Shown here piece after piece: positions 8,392-15,596 of a stretch of DNA of 64,000 bases. Source of the stretch: Polyangiaceae bacterium (GTDB taxonomy: Bacteria; Myxococcota_A; Polyangia; Polyangiales; Polyangiaceae); NCBI GenBank assembly GCA_025936045.1, contig JAICUB010000010.1, forward strand, positions 97,175-161,174, given 5' to 3'. A model generated the notes under the pieces. The model had not been told where the DNA came from, did not search any database, and worked only from the letters and a program-made list of their open reading frames with translations. The stretch's first letter is position 1. Each line of letters starts with the position of its first letter. The translations under genes and the position numbers were made by a program.

Positions 8392-9255
8392 TCAGAAGCT
8401 CCCGCGCAGCGCGGCGCCGTCCGCACCGATTTGAAGCACGACCGGCTCGCGCCGAGCGCCGTTACGCTTGTTGCGTAAAGCGCCTGGGTCGAGCACGAGC
8501 CAGACGCCGAGGCCTGCGGCCGAGAGCCAGAGAGCGTCGCACACTCCCGCGAAGACACGGGCGCGCGTTGCGTTATCGTGTTGGGCGTTCCAGGCGGCGA
8601 TGCCGAACGGAACCGAGGCGACCGCCAGCCCTCCGGCGACGCTCCACGCGAGATACCTGGGGCGCTCGTGCTCGGGGGCCTGCTCGACGAGGGTATCGTG
8701 CACGGCGGGCCCGAAATCGAGCGCGAGACGCGAGCCCTCGGCAAGCGTCACCGTTTTTTCCTGCGCGCCCTGCTGCGAGGATTGAACGCGAATCCGGTGC
8801 ACGCCCGCGTTGATCGCGAGCTCGAGCGGTGCCTGACCGGCGCTCGAGCCGTCGATGAGCACCGTGGCATCGCGCGCGGCCCTGACGGTGAGCGTCGCTA
8901 CGCGGCTTTTGAGCGCCGCGATCGCGCGGTCCACGTCCGCCCGCCGCTGTTCGGAAAGCTCGCCACCGGCTTCCGCGACGTATTGCTCGTACGCCTCGAT
9001 CGCGCCGACGTGATCGTTCATCGCGGCGCGCACTTGGCCCATGTTGTAGAGGATTTTGTAGGAGTGGCTGAGCTCGCGCACGAGGCGCATCTCGTCGAGG
9101 GCAGCCGCGTACGAGCCTCGTGAATAGAGCTCGACCGCGCGATCGTAGTGCAAGCGCGCTTCCGCCGAGGTGTCGGCCGCGGGAGCGTGTACGGCTCCAA
9201 GCTCGAACGACAGAGCCATCGAGGAGAGGAGCAGCCAGTTAAGGGCTTTTCGCAT
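8392..9255 (-). CDS. Exported TPR / PEGA-domain protein
   Basis: A 287-residue protein with a signal peptide (residues 1-26, ending VHAPA). About residues 30-110 form TPR-like helices (RLHYDRAVELYSRGSYAAALDEM, YNMGQVRAAMNDHVGAIEAYEQYV, in part). A PEGA-type beta domain follows (TVRAARDATVLIDGSSAGQAPLELAINAGVH, in part). Two hydrophobic helices around residues 205-250 precede a short tail. Such proteins commonly accompany Ser/Thr kinases in myxobacteria. It lies 39 bp downstream of the kinase gene on the same strand, so cotranscription is likely. No enzymatic role is visible. Confidence 0.8.
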   Translation of the reverse strand: MRKALNWLLLSSMALSFELGAVHAPAADTSAEARLHYDRAVELYSRGSYAAALDEMRLVRELSHSYKILYNMGQVRAAMNDHVGAIEAYEQYVAEAGGELSEQRRADVDRAIAALKSRVATLTVRAARDATVLIDGSSAGQAPLELAINAGVHRIRVQSSQQGAQEKTVTLAEGSRLALDFGPAVHDTLVEQAPEHERPRYLAWSVAGGLAVASVPFGIAAWNAQHDNATRARVFAGVCDALWLSAAGLGVWLVLDPGALRNKRNGARREPVVLQIGADGAALRGSF

Positions 9256-9294
9256 GGTAGGTTCGAGCGCGAGAGAACGGCGTGACGAGCTCCG

Positions 9295-10995
9295 TCAGCG
9301 CGGCCCGGGACCTCGAGGCGCCGGCGTGGAGCGAAGGGGGGGTGGTAGATCGCGAATGTAAGAGTCGTCGGGCCGGCTTGCGGGGTTCGGCGTTTTGGCG
9401 CTCGGCGGTACGGCTGGGGGCACGCTGGCGCTCGGCTCCGCGCGCGGCAGGGGGCGCTTTGAGTGTGCCGGCGGTGCGTGTGCGGACGGCGTACGGGCGG
9501 GGGCCGCGAGCGCGCTCGGTAGGCTGCTGGCTGGAGCATTCGCGGTGCTCGACGGCGGCGTCTGCGTCGCCGCGGGCGGGGTCGGGAGCGCGGTGGCCGG
9601 TGCGGTCGGAAGGGTCGCGGCCGCGGCGCTCTGCGCCGGGCGCGCGGGCGCGTCGCCAGGACTCGGAGTGACCGAGCCGAGACGGCGCAACGCAAAAACG
9701 ACGGCCACGGCGCCTACGGCACCGACGGCAACGCCGGGGGCGATGGAACGTCGAACTCGCGGCGGCAGCGCGCTCACGGCCGTTGGCGCGGCGGAGAGCG
9801 GCGCCACACGCGGGGGCATCTGTGCGGTGATCGGCGTGGTCTTCATGGCGGACGGGGAGGGCGCTTCGGAGCGCGGGAGCGCCGCGAGCGTGGGGGTCGC
9901 GCTCGCGACCGTGCTCGCCGTGCGCGCCACGAGCGGCGGCGGGCGGAAGCGAGGAAGGCCGACTCCTTGCTGCTCGGCGAAGGTGACGCCGCCGCCGCGT
10001 GTCGCCGACCCCACGGCCGCGCGAATCAGTCGTTCGAGCTCGTTGCGCTCGTCGGCGAACAACACCTGAATACGGTCCGCGACGTCACGGGCCGAGACGC
10101 GTGAGAGCGGCTCGAATGCCAAGAGCTCCGCGCGCAGCGTGCGCGCGTCCGCTTGGCGAGCGTTGGGGTCGACGGCGAGAGCGCGCGCGACGAGCTCGTC
10201 GAGCAGTGGCGGCACGTCGGCCACCACGTCACGCAGGCGCGGAATGTCCGCGGTCACGAGGCGCGTCAGCATTTCATACGCCGTGCTACCGGCGAACAGG
10301 AGCTGGCCGGCGATGCACTCCCACAGCATCACGCCCACGCTGAAGATGTCCGTGCGCTGGTCGAGCGGCAGCGTCTTCACCTGCTCGGGGGCCATGTAGG
10401 GGAGTTTTCCCTTGAGCACGCCTGCGCGCGTCTGGCGCGACGCTTGCGTCTTCGCAATCCCGAAGTCCAACAACTTCGAGTGTCCGGCATAGCTCACGAA
10501 CACGTTCTGCGGCGACACGTCGCGGTGAACGATCTCGAGCGGCGTCCCGTCGTAGTCGTGGACGCGGTGGGCGTAATCGAGTGCGTCGAGCAGCTGGCCG
10601 ATCACGAACAGACGCAGAGGTAGCGGAAAGCAGTCGTCCGCCGCCTGCCAGAGCTCTTGCACGCGGCTGAGCGGTTGACCTTCCAGGTACTCCATCGCAA
10701 TGAAGTGCTCGCCGGCTTCACAGCCGATCTCGTGCGATTGCACGATGTGCGGATGATTCAGACGCGCCGCCAAGCGGCCTTCGTCCTGGAACATCTTGAG
10801 CAGCTCGACCCTCTGCTCCGCGTCCACGTCCGAGCGCAGCACCTTCAGCACGTACAGCTTGTTGAAGCCGTTCGGCCCGCTGACGACGCCGAGAAACACG
10901 CGCGCCATGCCGCCGCTTCCGAGCTGCGCGATCAAACGATACTTGCCGAGGCGCTGACTCGCCTCCGGGGCTTCGGTCGATCGAGGATCTGCCAT
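9295..10995 (-). CDS. Membrane Ser/Thr protein kinase (PknB/Hanks type)
   Basis: A 566-residue kinase. The catalytic domain spans about residues 19-285 with all core motifs: P-loop GSGGMARVF (26-34), Lys51 (VLKVLR), catalytic loop HRDVSPQN (156-163), DFG (176-178) and PYMAPEQ. The HRDVSPQN variant is typical of myxobacterial kinases. After a low-complexity linker a single transmembrane segment lies near residues 418-437, followed by a long Ala/Pro/Ser-rich extracytoplasmic tail without a recognisable sensor. The ATG at 10995 is chosen because it is 8 bp after the upstream lipoprotein stop and directly precedes the kinase fold. Likely an operon of lipoprotein, kinase and TPR/PEGA protein. Confidence 0.93.
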   Translation of the reverse strand: MADPRSTEAPEASQRLGKYRLIAQLGSGGMARVFLGVVSGPNGFNKLYVLKVLRSDVDAEQRVELLKMFQDEGRLAARLNHPHIVQSHEIGCEAGEHFIAMEYLEGQPLSRVQELWQAADDCFPLPLRLFVIGQLLDALDYAHRVHDYDGTPLEIVHRDVSPQNVFVSYAGHSKLLDFGIAKTQASRQTRAGVLKGKLPYMAPEQVKTLPLDQRTDIFSVGVMLWECIAGQLLFAGSTAYEMLTRLVTADIPRLRDVVADVPPLLDELVARALAVDPNARQADARTLRAELLAFEPLSRVSARDVADRIQVLFADERNELERLIRAAVGSATRGGGVTFAEQQGVGLPRFRPPPLVARTASTVASATPTLAALPRSEAPSPSAMKTTPITAQMPPRVAPLSAAPTAVSALPPRVRRSIAPGVAVGAVGAVAVVFALRRLGSVTPSPGDAPARPAQSAAAATLPTAPATALPTPPAATQTPPSSTANAPASSLPSALAAPARTPSAHAPPAHSKRPLPRAEPSASVPPAVPPSAKTPNPASRPDDSYIRDLPPPLRSTPAPRGPGPR

Positions 10996-11003
10996 GGCGC
11001 CGC

Positions 11004-12029
11004 TCAATCGATGTCGACCTTCAGAATGCAGAAGTTGAACTCCCGGTCCGCGCGGCTGTTCGCCTGATAGCCGACGGTGTCGACCTCCTGGTCTTCGGTC
11101 AGGGCCATCCCCTCGCAATTGTCGGCGGCGAAATCAGCCGGCCGGAGCGTGAACGTAGTGATGGGCGAGTTCACCTCGCCGTCTTGCACCTCGTGACAGT
11201 ACGTCGTGCCCGTGACGCGCACGAAGGCCCAGTCCCCCGCTTGAGCGCCCGCGATGTCCAGCGTGACGGTGTTCTGAATCGTCGTCGTTCGATCGAGCTG
11301 CGCATATGCCCAAGCGGGATAGCCGTCCGCCGCGTGCAGGTGACCGTTCACGCAGAAACAGTGCTGGCCCTGAAAAGAGCTGCCCTCCGACGTATCGGGA
11401 CTTACCGAGGTGGAGGGTTTCGGGCCCGCGCCGGACTCCGCCCGTCCGCTCCAATCGCTCGCGAGCTCGTTGTGGATCGTCCCGTCGGGCGGGAACTCGC
11501 TCCCGCAGCTCTCGGCGCCGGTCCCGGCGATGCCCGCAGTCCCACCCGTGCCGCTCGCCGCGGCTGTTGCGCCGCCACCCGCGCCGCTCGAGGCGCCTGC
11601 CGCTCGCCCCCCACTGCCGCCGCTCCCTGCGCGATCACTCGTGCCCCCGCGTCCTTCGGGGGCTCCGTCGGCGTCCGCTCCCGCCTCGCTCGGGCCGAGG
11701 CTCGCGCCCGCGCCCCCGTCATCCACCGCGTCCGTGCCGCCGGTGCCCGCGCCGCCGTGCCTTCCGCCATCACCCTCGAGGCCGCCATTCCCGTCGCCCA
11801 GGGTGCCCGCCGAGCCCGGGCGCCCCGTGCCGTCACCGCTCGACGCCGCGGCACCTGCAGCGCCAGCCTCGCCTCCTTGCTGCACCTCGGAGCTGCCGGG
11901 TGGCGCATGTGAGTGAGACGCGTCGGGATGAATCAACAAGCTGCACGCGGAGCTCACGCCGACGAAGGCCCAAGGCCATACCCCGGCGGTCAAGAGCCTC
12001 GCACGACCCGAGCCAACCCGGCGCGTCAT
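11004..12029 (-). CDS. Lipoprotein with Gly/Ala-rich spacer, unknown C-terminal domain
   Basis: A 341-residue protein. The start at 12029 gives a signal sequence with lipobox VSSAC (CSLLIHPDAS follows). A spacer of roughly 140 residues rich in Gly, Ala and Ser follows. The C-terminal 160 residues form a Cys-containing domain (CGSEFPPDGTIHNEL, GQHCFCVNGHLHAADG, YCHEVQDG, FNFCILKVDID) that I do not recognise. It probably adopts a disulphide-stabilised beta fold at the cell surface. It is first in the apparent operon with the Ser/Thr kinase and TPR/PEGA genes, so it could be a surface partner of that kinase. Confidence 0.75.
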   Translation of the reverse strand: MTRRVGSGRARLLTAGVWPWAFVGVSSACSLLIHPDASHSHAPPGSSEVQQGGEAGAAGAAASSGDGTGRPGSAGTLGDGNGGLEGDGGRHGGAGTGGTDAVDDGGAGASLGPSEAGADADGAPEGRGGTSDRAGSGGSGGRAAGASSGAGGGATAAASGTGGTAGIAGTGAESCGSEFPPDGTIHNELASDWSGRAESGAGPKPSTSVSPDTSEGSSFQGQHCFCVNGHLHAADGYPAWAYAQLDRTTTIQNTVTLDIAGAQAGDWAFVRVTGTTYCHEVQDGEVNSPITTFTLRPADFAADNCEGMALTEDQEVDTVGYQANSRADREFNFCILKVDID

Positions 12030-12499
12030 TCGAGCCCGTGCGTCTTCATTGGCGTCCCCGCGGGAATATATACGACAAGCTCGCGGACAATGCTGCCCGC
12101 GGGCACGCACCGTCGTTCGCCGGGGCGAGTGAGCGACCGCCTTCCGTGAGGTTCGTTATATCCGGCGCCGCGCTCGGGACGCGGGCCCCGAGCACCGGCG
12201 TCACGGCCTCACGGCGCGGGGCGAGCGGGAGCATGACCGGGCACCACCAGCTCCAGCGAGAGGGGGTGTCGCGCCAGCGCGCATGCGAGCGTTGCAGCAG
12301 CAAAGGATCGAAGAGCAGACTCGCTGAGTCATGGGCCGGATCATGGGACATGAATCGGTCGCCCAGCTTTCGCTCGGTACGAGGGCAATCAGCGAATACC
12401 GAAGCCCGCTACTTCGACTCACATCCGCCCACACACTAGCGTCGCTCTGACCAGTTTTGTTTGCCAACTGCGGTCGAGGTCGTGTTTTATTCCCGCGAC
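12030..12499. other. Divergent intergenic region without a gene
   Basis: A 470-bp stretch between the lipoprotein gene at 12029 (minus) and the Cys-rich lipoprotein gene at 12500 (plus). It must hold promoters for both operons. An AT-rich TATATA at 12066-12071 lies about 40 bp upstream of the minus-strand start and could be a -10 element. No convincing -35 partner at standard spacing is visible. Short open frames here have unusual composition and no recognisable product. Confidence 0.6.
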
Positions 12500-13156
12500 A
12501 TGAGGCGCGGAAAAGGTCGCATCCGACCCTGGGTCGGATTGCTAGGGCTTGGGCTCGCGGGGTTTTCCCCGAGTGCCTGTTTATACGACCATAACCATAT
12601 TTGCGGAGACGGACAGGTCGTCTACGGAGACGACGATCGCTGTGTTTGTCCCTCGAATGCGGTCTTTACGAGCAACGGTTGCATCACGTGCGGTGAGCAC
12701 GAAGTGCCCGGTGCGAGTAGCTGTGATTGCGAGCCGGGATTCATTCGCGCGGGCGCGGGCGCTCCTTGTACGGAGGCGCCGATGGGGCTCGGAGCCGCGT
12801 GCGACCCCGCCGCTTCGACCTGTGCAGCGCCGTTCGATCAATGCGTCGCGGGCGCGGGCGGCGGGTACTGCTCGTCGAGCTGTACGACCTCGGACGATTG
12901 TAGCGGAGGGTACGCGTGCAACGCAGAGTCCGTGTGTGAGCGGCCGCCCGTCGGGCTGAACACGCCCTGCACGTCCGACGCGGACTGCGCGGGCACCGAG
13001 GCGACCTTTTGCGATTCGTTCATGTCGCACGCGTGCTTGGTGCAGGGCTGCTCGGTCAGCCCGAACAATTGCTTCACGGGCTATGACTGCTGTGACTTGT
13101 CGGCGTTCGGACTGCCAGCGCCGCTGTGCGTTCCGGCGGGAGCGTGTATGCAATGA
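12500..13156 (+). CDS. Cys-rich lipoprotein
   Basis: A 218-residue protein starting at ATG 12500, which places a hydrophobic segment (WVGLLGLGLAGFSPSAC) and lipobox at the N-terminus; the longer TTG frame adds nothing useful. The mature part has more than 25 cysteines in EGF-like or disulphide-knot spacing (CGDGQVV, CVCPSNAVF, CITCGEHEVPG, CDCEPGF, then CTTSDDCSGGYACNAESVC). This pattern is common in surface proteins of Polyangiales. No catalytic motif is visible. Its stop overlaps the porin start in ATGA, so the two are translationally coupled and probably work together at the outer membrane. Confidence 0.85.
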   Translation: MRRGKGRIRPWVGLLGLGLAGFSPSACLYDHNHICGDGQVVYGDDDRCVCPSNAVFTSNGCITCGEHEVPGASSCDCEPGFIRAGAGAPCTEAPMGLGAACDPAASTCAAPFDQCVAGAGGGYCSSSCTTSDDCSGGYACNAESVCERPPVGLNTPCTSDADCAGTEATFCDSFMSHACLVQGCSVSPNNCFTGYDCCDLSAFGLPAPLCVPAGACMQ

Positions 13157-14622
13157 GCCGCCTTCTCCGTTATTCACGCTCGAACATGGGCGCATCGCTC
13201 GCCGCGCTCATCGCGGCCAGCGTGGCGTCGAGCGCGCGCGCGCAGGCGCCCACCGCGACGCCGCCCGCGCCGGGCGAAGCTTACGTCGCACCGGCTCCGC
13301 TCCCGACCGACCAACCAGCGACCACGCCGGCGCCTGCGCCGACGACGACTGCCGCGCTCCCGCCGCCCGCCGTTCCGGCAATCCCCGCCATACCGCCGAC
13401 GGCGGCCGACGCGAACGCCGACGCGGCGGCGCAAGCCATCGACGAGCAGCTCGTGACGGAAGCGACCAATAAAGCAAGCGGAGACGAGTACAAGCTCGAC
13501 CTCTACGGCTTCACGGACTTCACCTACAGCTACGCCGTGAAGAATTTCTCCTACGGCCCGCCGAACGACAGCTTCGCCGTCGGCAACTTCAACGTCTATC
13601 TGGCGTCGGAGCTCGGCAGCAATTGGCGGACGTTGATGGAGGTGCGCTTCACCTACCTCCCCAACGGCAACAATGTGATCGATTCGACCGGCAACGTGAC
13701 GCGAACCGACACGACGGTCGGCGATTACACGGATCTCGGTCGACCCACGCGCTGGGGAGGCATCATCATCGAACGCGCCTACCTCGAGTACTCGGCGCAT
13801 CCGCTCTTCAACGTTCGCGGCGGTCAATGGCTGACCCCGTACGGCATCTGGAACGTCGATCACGGCTCGCCGGTGATCGTCGGCGTGCGCCGCCCCTACA
13901 TCGTAGGCGAGGAGTTCTTGCCGCAGACCCAGACGGGCCTCGATTTCTACGGCACCTATGATTTCCCGGCTCTCCAGCTCGGATATCATTTCACCGTGTC
14001 GAACGGGCGCGGGCCCATCGACACGTATCAAGATCTGAATACGAGCAAGGCCATCGGTGGCCGCCTTTTCGGGCGAGCGGACACACCGGCGGGCGCGTTC
14101 ACCTTGGGTCTGTCTGGGTACCACGGGCGCTACACGGACAAGAAGCAGAGCTACACGATCGACCCGAACGGGAATCTCATCACGCTTTACCCGACTACGG
14201 GCGACTACAACGAGCAGAGCATCGCGGCCGATCTCAAATGGGAGTGGAACGGCTTTCTGCTCCAGAGCGAGGCAGCCATGCAAGACGTCGTGTACGACAA
14301 TCTGCGACCGGCCGCCCTCGTGTTTTCGGGTCCGCCGGGCTACGCGACCGACTACCGGCGCACCGGCATCTACGGGCTCACCGGGTACCGTTTCGACTTG
14401 CTCGGGATCATGCCCTGGGCCGGCGGCGAGTATTATGACGCCGGTACCGGCCCGGCGCAGTTCAAGCGCGCCGCGGCGTTCTGGGGCGGCGTGAACATGC
14501 GACCCATCGGCCGCGTCACCTTGAAGGCGCAATACACCTATTCATGGAGCGTATCGGGGAAGAATCTTCCGCCGAACAGCCACTACAACAACATCGACTT
14601 CCAAGCAGCTTGGAGCTTCTAA
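13153..14622 (+). CDS. Outer-membrane beta-barrel porin
   Basis: A 489-residue protein with a cleavable signal peptide (through SSARAQA). A Pro/Ala-rich periplasmic segment follows to about residue 95, and then a 16- to 18-strand-like barrel starting YKLDLYGFTDFTYSY. Alternating aromatic strands recur (RGGQWLTPYGIW, LQLGYHFTVSNGRG, AGAFTLGLSGYHGRY) and it ends in a strand with terminal Phe (QAAWSF), the usual BAM recognition signal. It resembles phosphate-selective porin O/P-type proteins, but selectivity cannot be read from sequence. The ATG at 13153 overlaps the upstream stop. The next gene, 1 bp downstream, encodes a phosphate-binding-like protein. Confidence 0.85.
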   Translation: MSRLLRYSRSNMGASLAALIAASVASSARAQAPTATPPAPGEAYVAPAPLPTDQPATTPAPAPTTTAALPPPAVPAIPAIPPTAADANADAAAQAIDEQLVTEATNKASGDEYKLDLYGFTDFTYSYAVKNFSYGPPNDSFAVGNFNVYLASELGSNWRTLMEVRFTYLPNGNNVIDSTGNVTRTDTTVGDYTDLGRPTRWGGIIIERAYLEYSAHPLFNVRGGQWLTPYGIWNVDHGSPVIVGVRRPYIVGEEFLPQTQTGLDFYGTYDFPALQLGYHFTVSNGRGPIDTYQDLNTSKAIGGRLFGRADTPAGAFTLGLSGYHGRYTDKKQSYTIDPNGNLITLYPTTGDYNEQSIAADLKWEWNGFLLQSEAAMQDVVYDNLRPAALVFSGPPGYATDYRRTGIYGLTGYRFDLLGIMPWAGGEYYDAGTGPAQFKRAAAFWGGVNMRPIGRVTLKAQYTYSWSVSGKNLPPNSHYNNIDFQAAWSF

Positions 14623-14623
14623 G

Positions 14624-15163
14624 ATGACCACGCGAAGACAGCTTATGGTGTGGTGCGGCGGGGCGTTCGTAGGAGCATTGCTCGTGCCGGTATTCGCCGA
14701 CGCCGAGAGCGGGAGCGAAGAGCTCGCCGTCGTCGCCGCCAAGCAGAGTCCACTCGAAGGTTTGTCGCTCAACCAGCTCAAGCGGCTTTATCTCGGGGAT
14801 GCGATTCAGGGCCCCGGGGGCGAAAAGCTCCTACCCCTCAATCGCGATCCGAAGAGCGCCGAACGCATCGGCTTCGACCGCAGCGTGCTCGGAATGAGTC
14901 CTGAAGCCGTCGCGCGTTACTGGATCGACCGGAAAATCCGAGGCCAATCGGGCGCTCCGCGCGCCGTGGACCCGGGGCCGGTCGTCGAGCGCGTCGTGGC
15001 GCGCCTGCCGGGTGCCCTCGCGTACGTGCGCGCCAAGGAAGTCGGCGCGGAAGTGAAGGTCCTCCGGATCGACGGGAAGAAACCGGGCGACCCCGGCTAC
15101 CCCGTGCTCATGAGCGTTCCGGGTCGGGCCGAAGTCAAGCGCCGGAGTCCCTTCCTACTCTGA
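14624..15163 (+). CDS. Small PstS-like (PBP-superfamily) periplasmic protein
   Basis: A 179-residue exported protein with a signal peptide (residues 1-27, VPVFADA). The mature part matches the short phosphate ABC transporter substrate-binding-like family: ELAVVAAKQSPLEGLSLNQLKRLYLGD is followed by a LPLNRDP segment and an ARYWIDRKI segment. These proteins are about half the size of PstS and usually lack linked PstCAB permease genes, as here. It is cotranscribed with the porin (1-bp gap). A role in binding a phosphate-like anion near the outer membrane is an inference. Confidence 0.78.
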   Translation: MTTRRQLMVWCGGAFVGALLVPVFADAESGSEELAVVAAKQSPLEGLSLNQLKRLYLGDAIQGPGGEKLLPLNRDPKSAERIGFDRSVLGMSPEAVARYWIDRKIRGQSGAPRAVDPGPVVERVVARLPGALAYVRAKEVGAEVKVLRIDGKKPGDPGYPVLMSVPGRAEVKRRSPFLL

Positions 15164-15177
15164 GCTCGAGCGCGGGC

Positions 15178-15202
15178 GGGGCGCCCTTGGAGAGGGCGCC
15201 TC
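15178..15202. terminator. Candidate hairpin terminator between convergent genes
   Basis: Inverted repeat GGCGCCC (15180-15186) and GGGCGCC (15194-15200) with a 7-nt loop, extendable outward by a G-T and a G-C pair. It lies between the stop at 15163 (plus) and overlaps the stop of the response-regulator gene (minus, 15201). No T-tract follows, so it is at best a weak intrinsic terminator usable from either side. Confidence 0.4.
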
Positions 15203-15596
15203 ACTTGGGCGAATCGACGCCCCAGGGGCGAGCCATCCAATGACGGACCGCGTCCACGAGGGCGCGGCCCGTCGTGCTCTTCAAGATGTAGCCGTCGGCG
15301 CCGCTCCGGAGCGCGTCGGCGGCGAGGAGCTTTTCTTCGCGACTCGAATAGAGGAGCACGCGGCAGCCGCGCGGCGCGTGTTCTCGACCGAGTTGAACGA
15401 GCTTGGTGCCGTTCACGCTGCCCAAGCCGACGTCGACGAGCACGATCGACGGGCGCGCTTCGCGGATCGCTTTGATGAAGCCGAAGGGGCTACTGAGCGT
15501 CACGACCTGCATGTTGGCGTTCACGAGCGCATGCTTGACGGCCTCGCACGCGAGCTCGCTGTCGTCGACCACGAGGACGACCGGCTGGGGGCTCAT
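15201..15596 (-). CDS. Stand-alone response regulator receiver protein
   Basis: A 131-residue single-domain receiver. Acidic residues Asp11-Asp12 (VVDDSE), phosphoacceptor Asp55 (IVLVDVGLG) and the conserved Lys of GYILKST are present. It has no output domain, so it should act by binding partners or in a phosphorelay. Its ATG overlaps the stop of the hybrid kinase gene by 4 bp (ATGA at 15593-15596), indicating translational coupling. The kinase's HPt domain is the obvious phosphodonor. Confidence 0.92.
   Translation of the reverse strand: MSPQPVVLVVDDSELACEAVKHALVNANMQVVTLSSPFGFIKAIREARPSIVLVDVGLGSVNGTKLVQLGREHAPRGCRVLLYSSREEKLLAADALRSGADGYILKSTTGRALVDAVRHWMARPWGVDSPK

Noticed and set aside
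12066..12071. TATATA as promoter of the lipoprotein-kinase operon
   Set aside because: No -35 at 16-18 bp spacing, so I mention it only in the description of that intergenic region.
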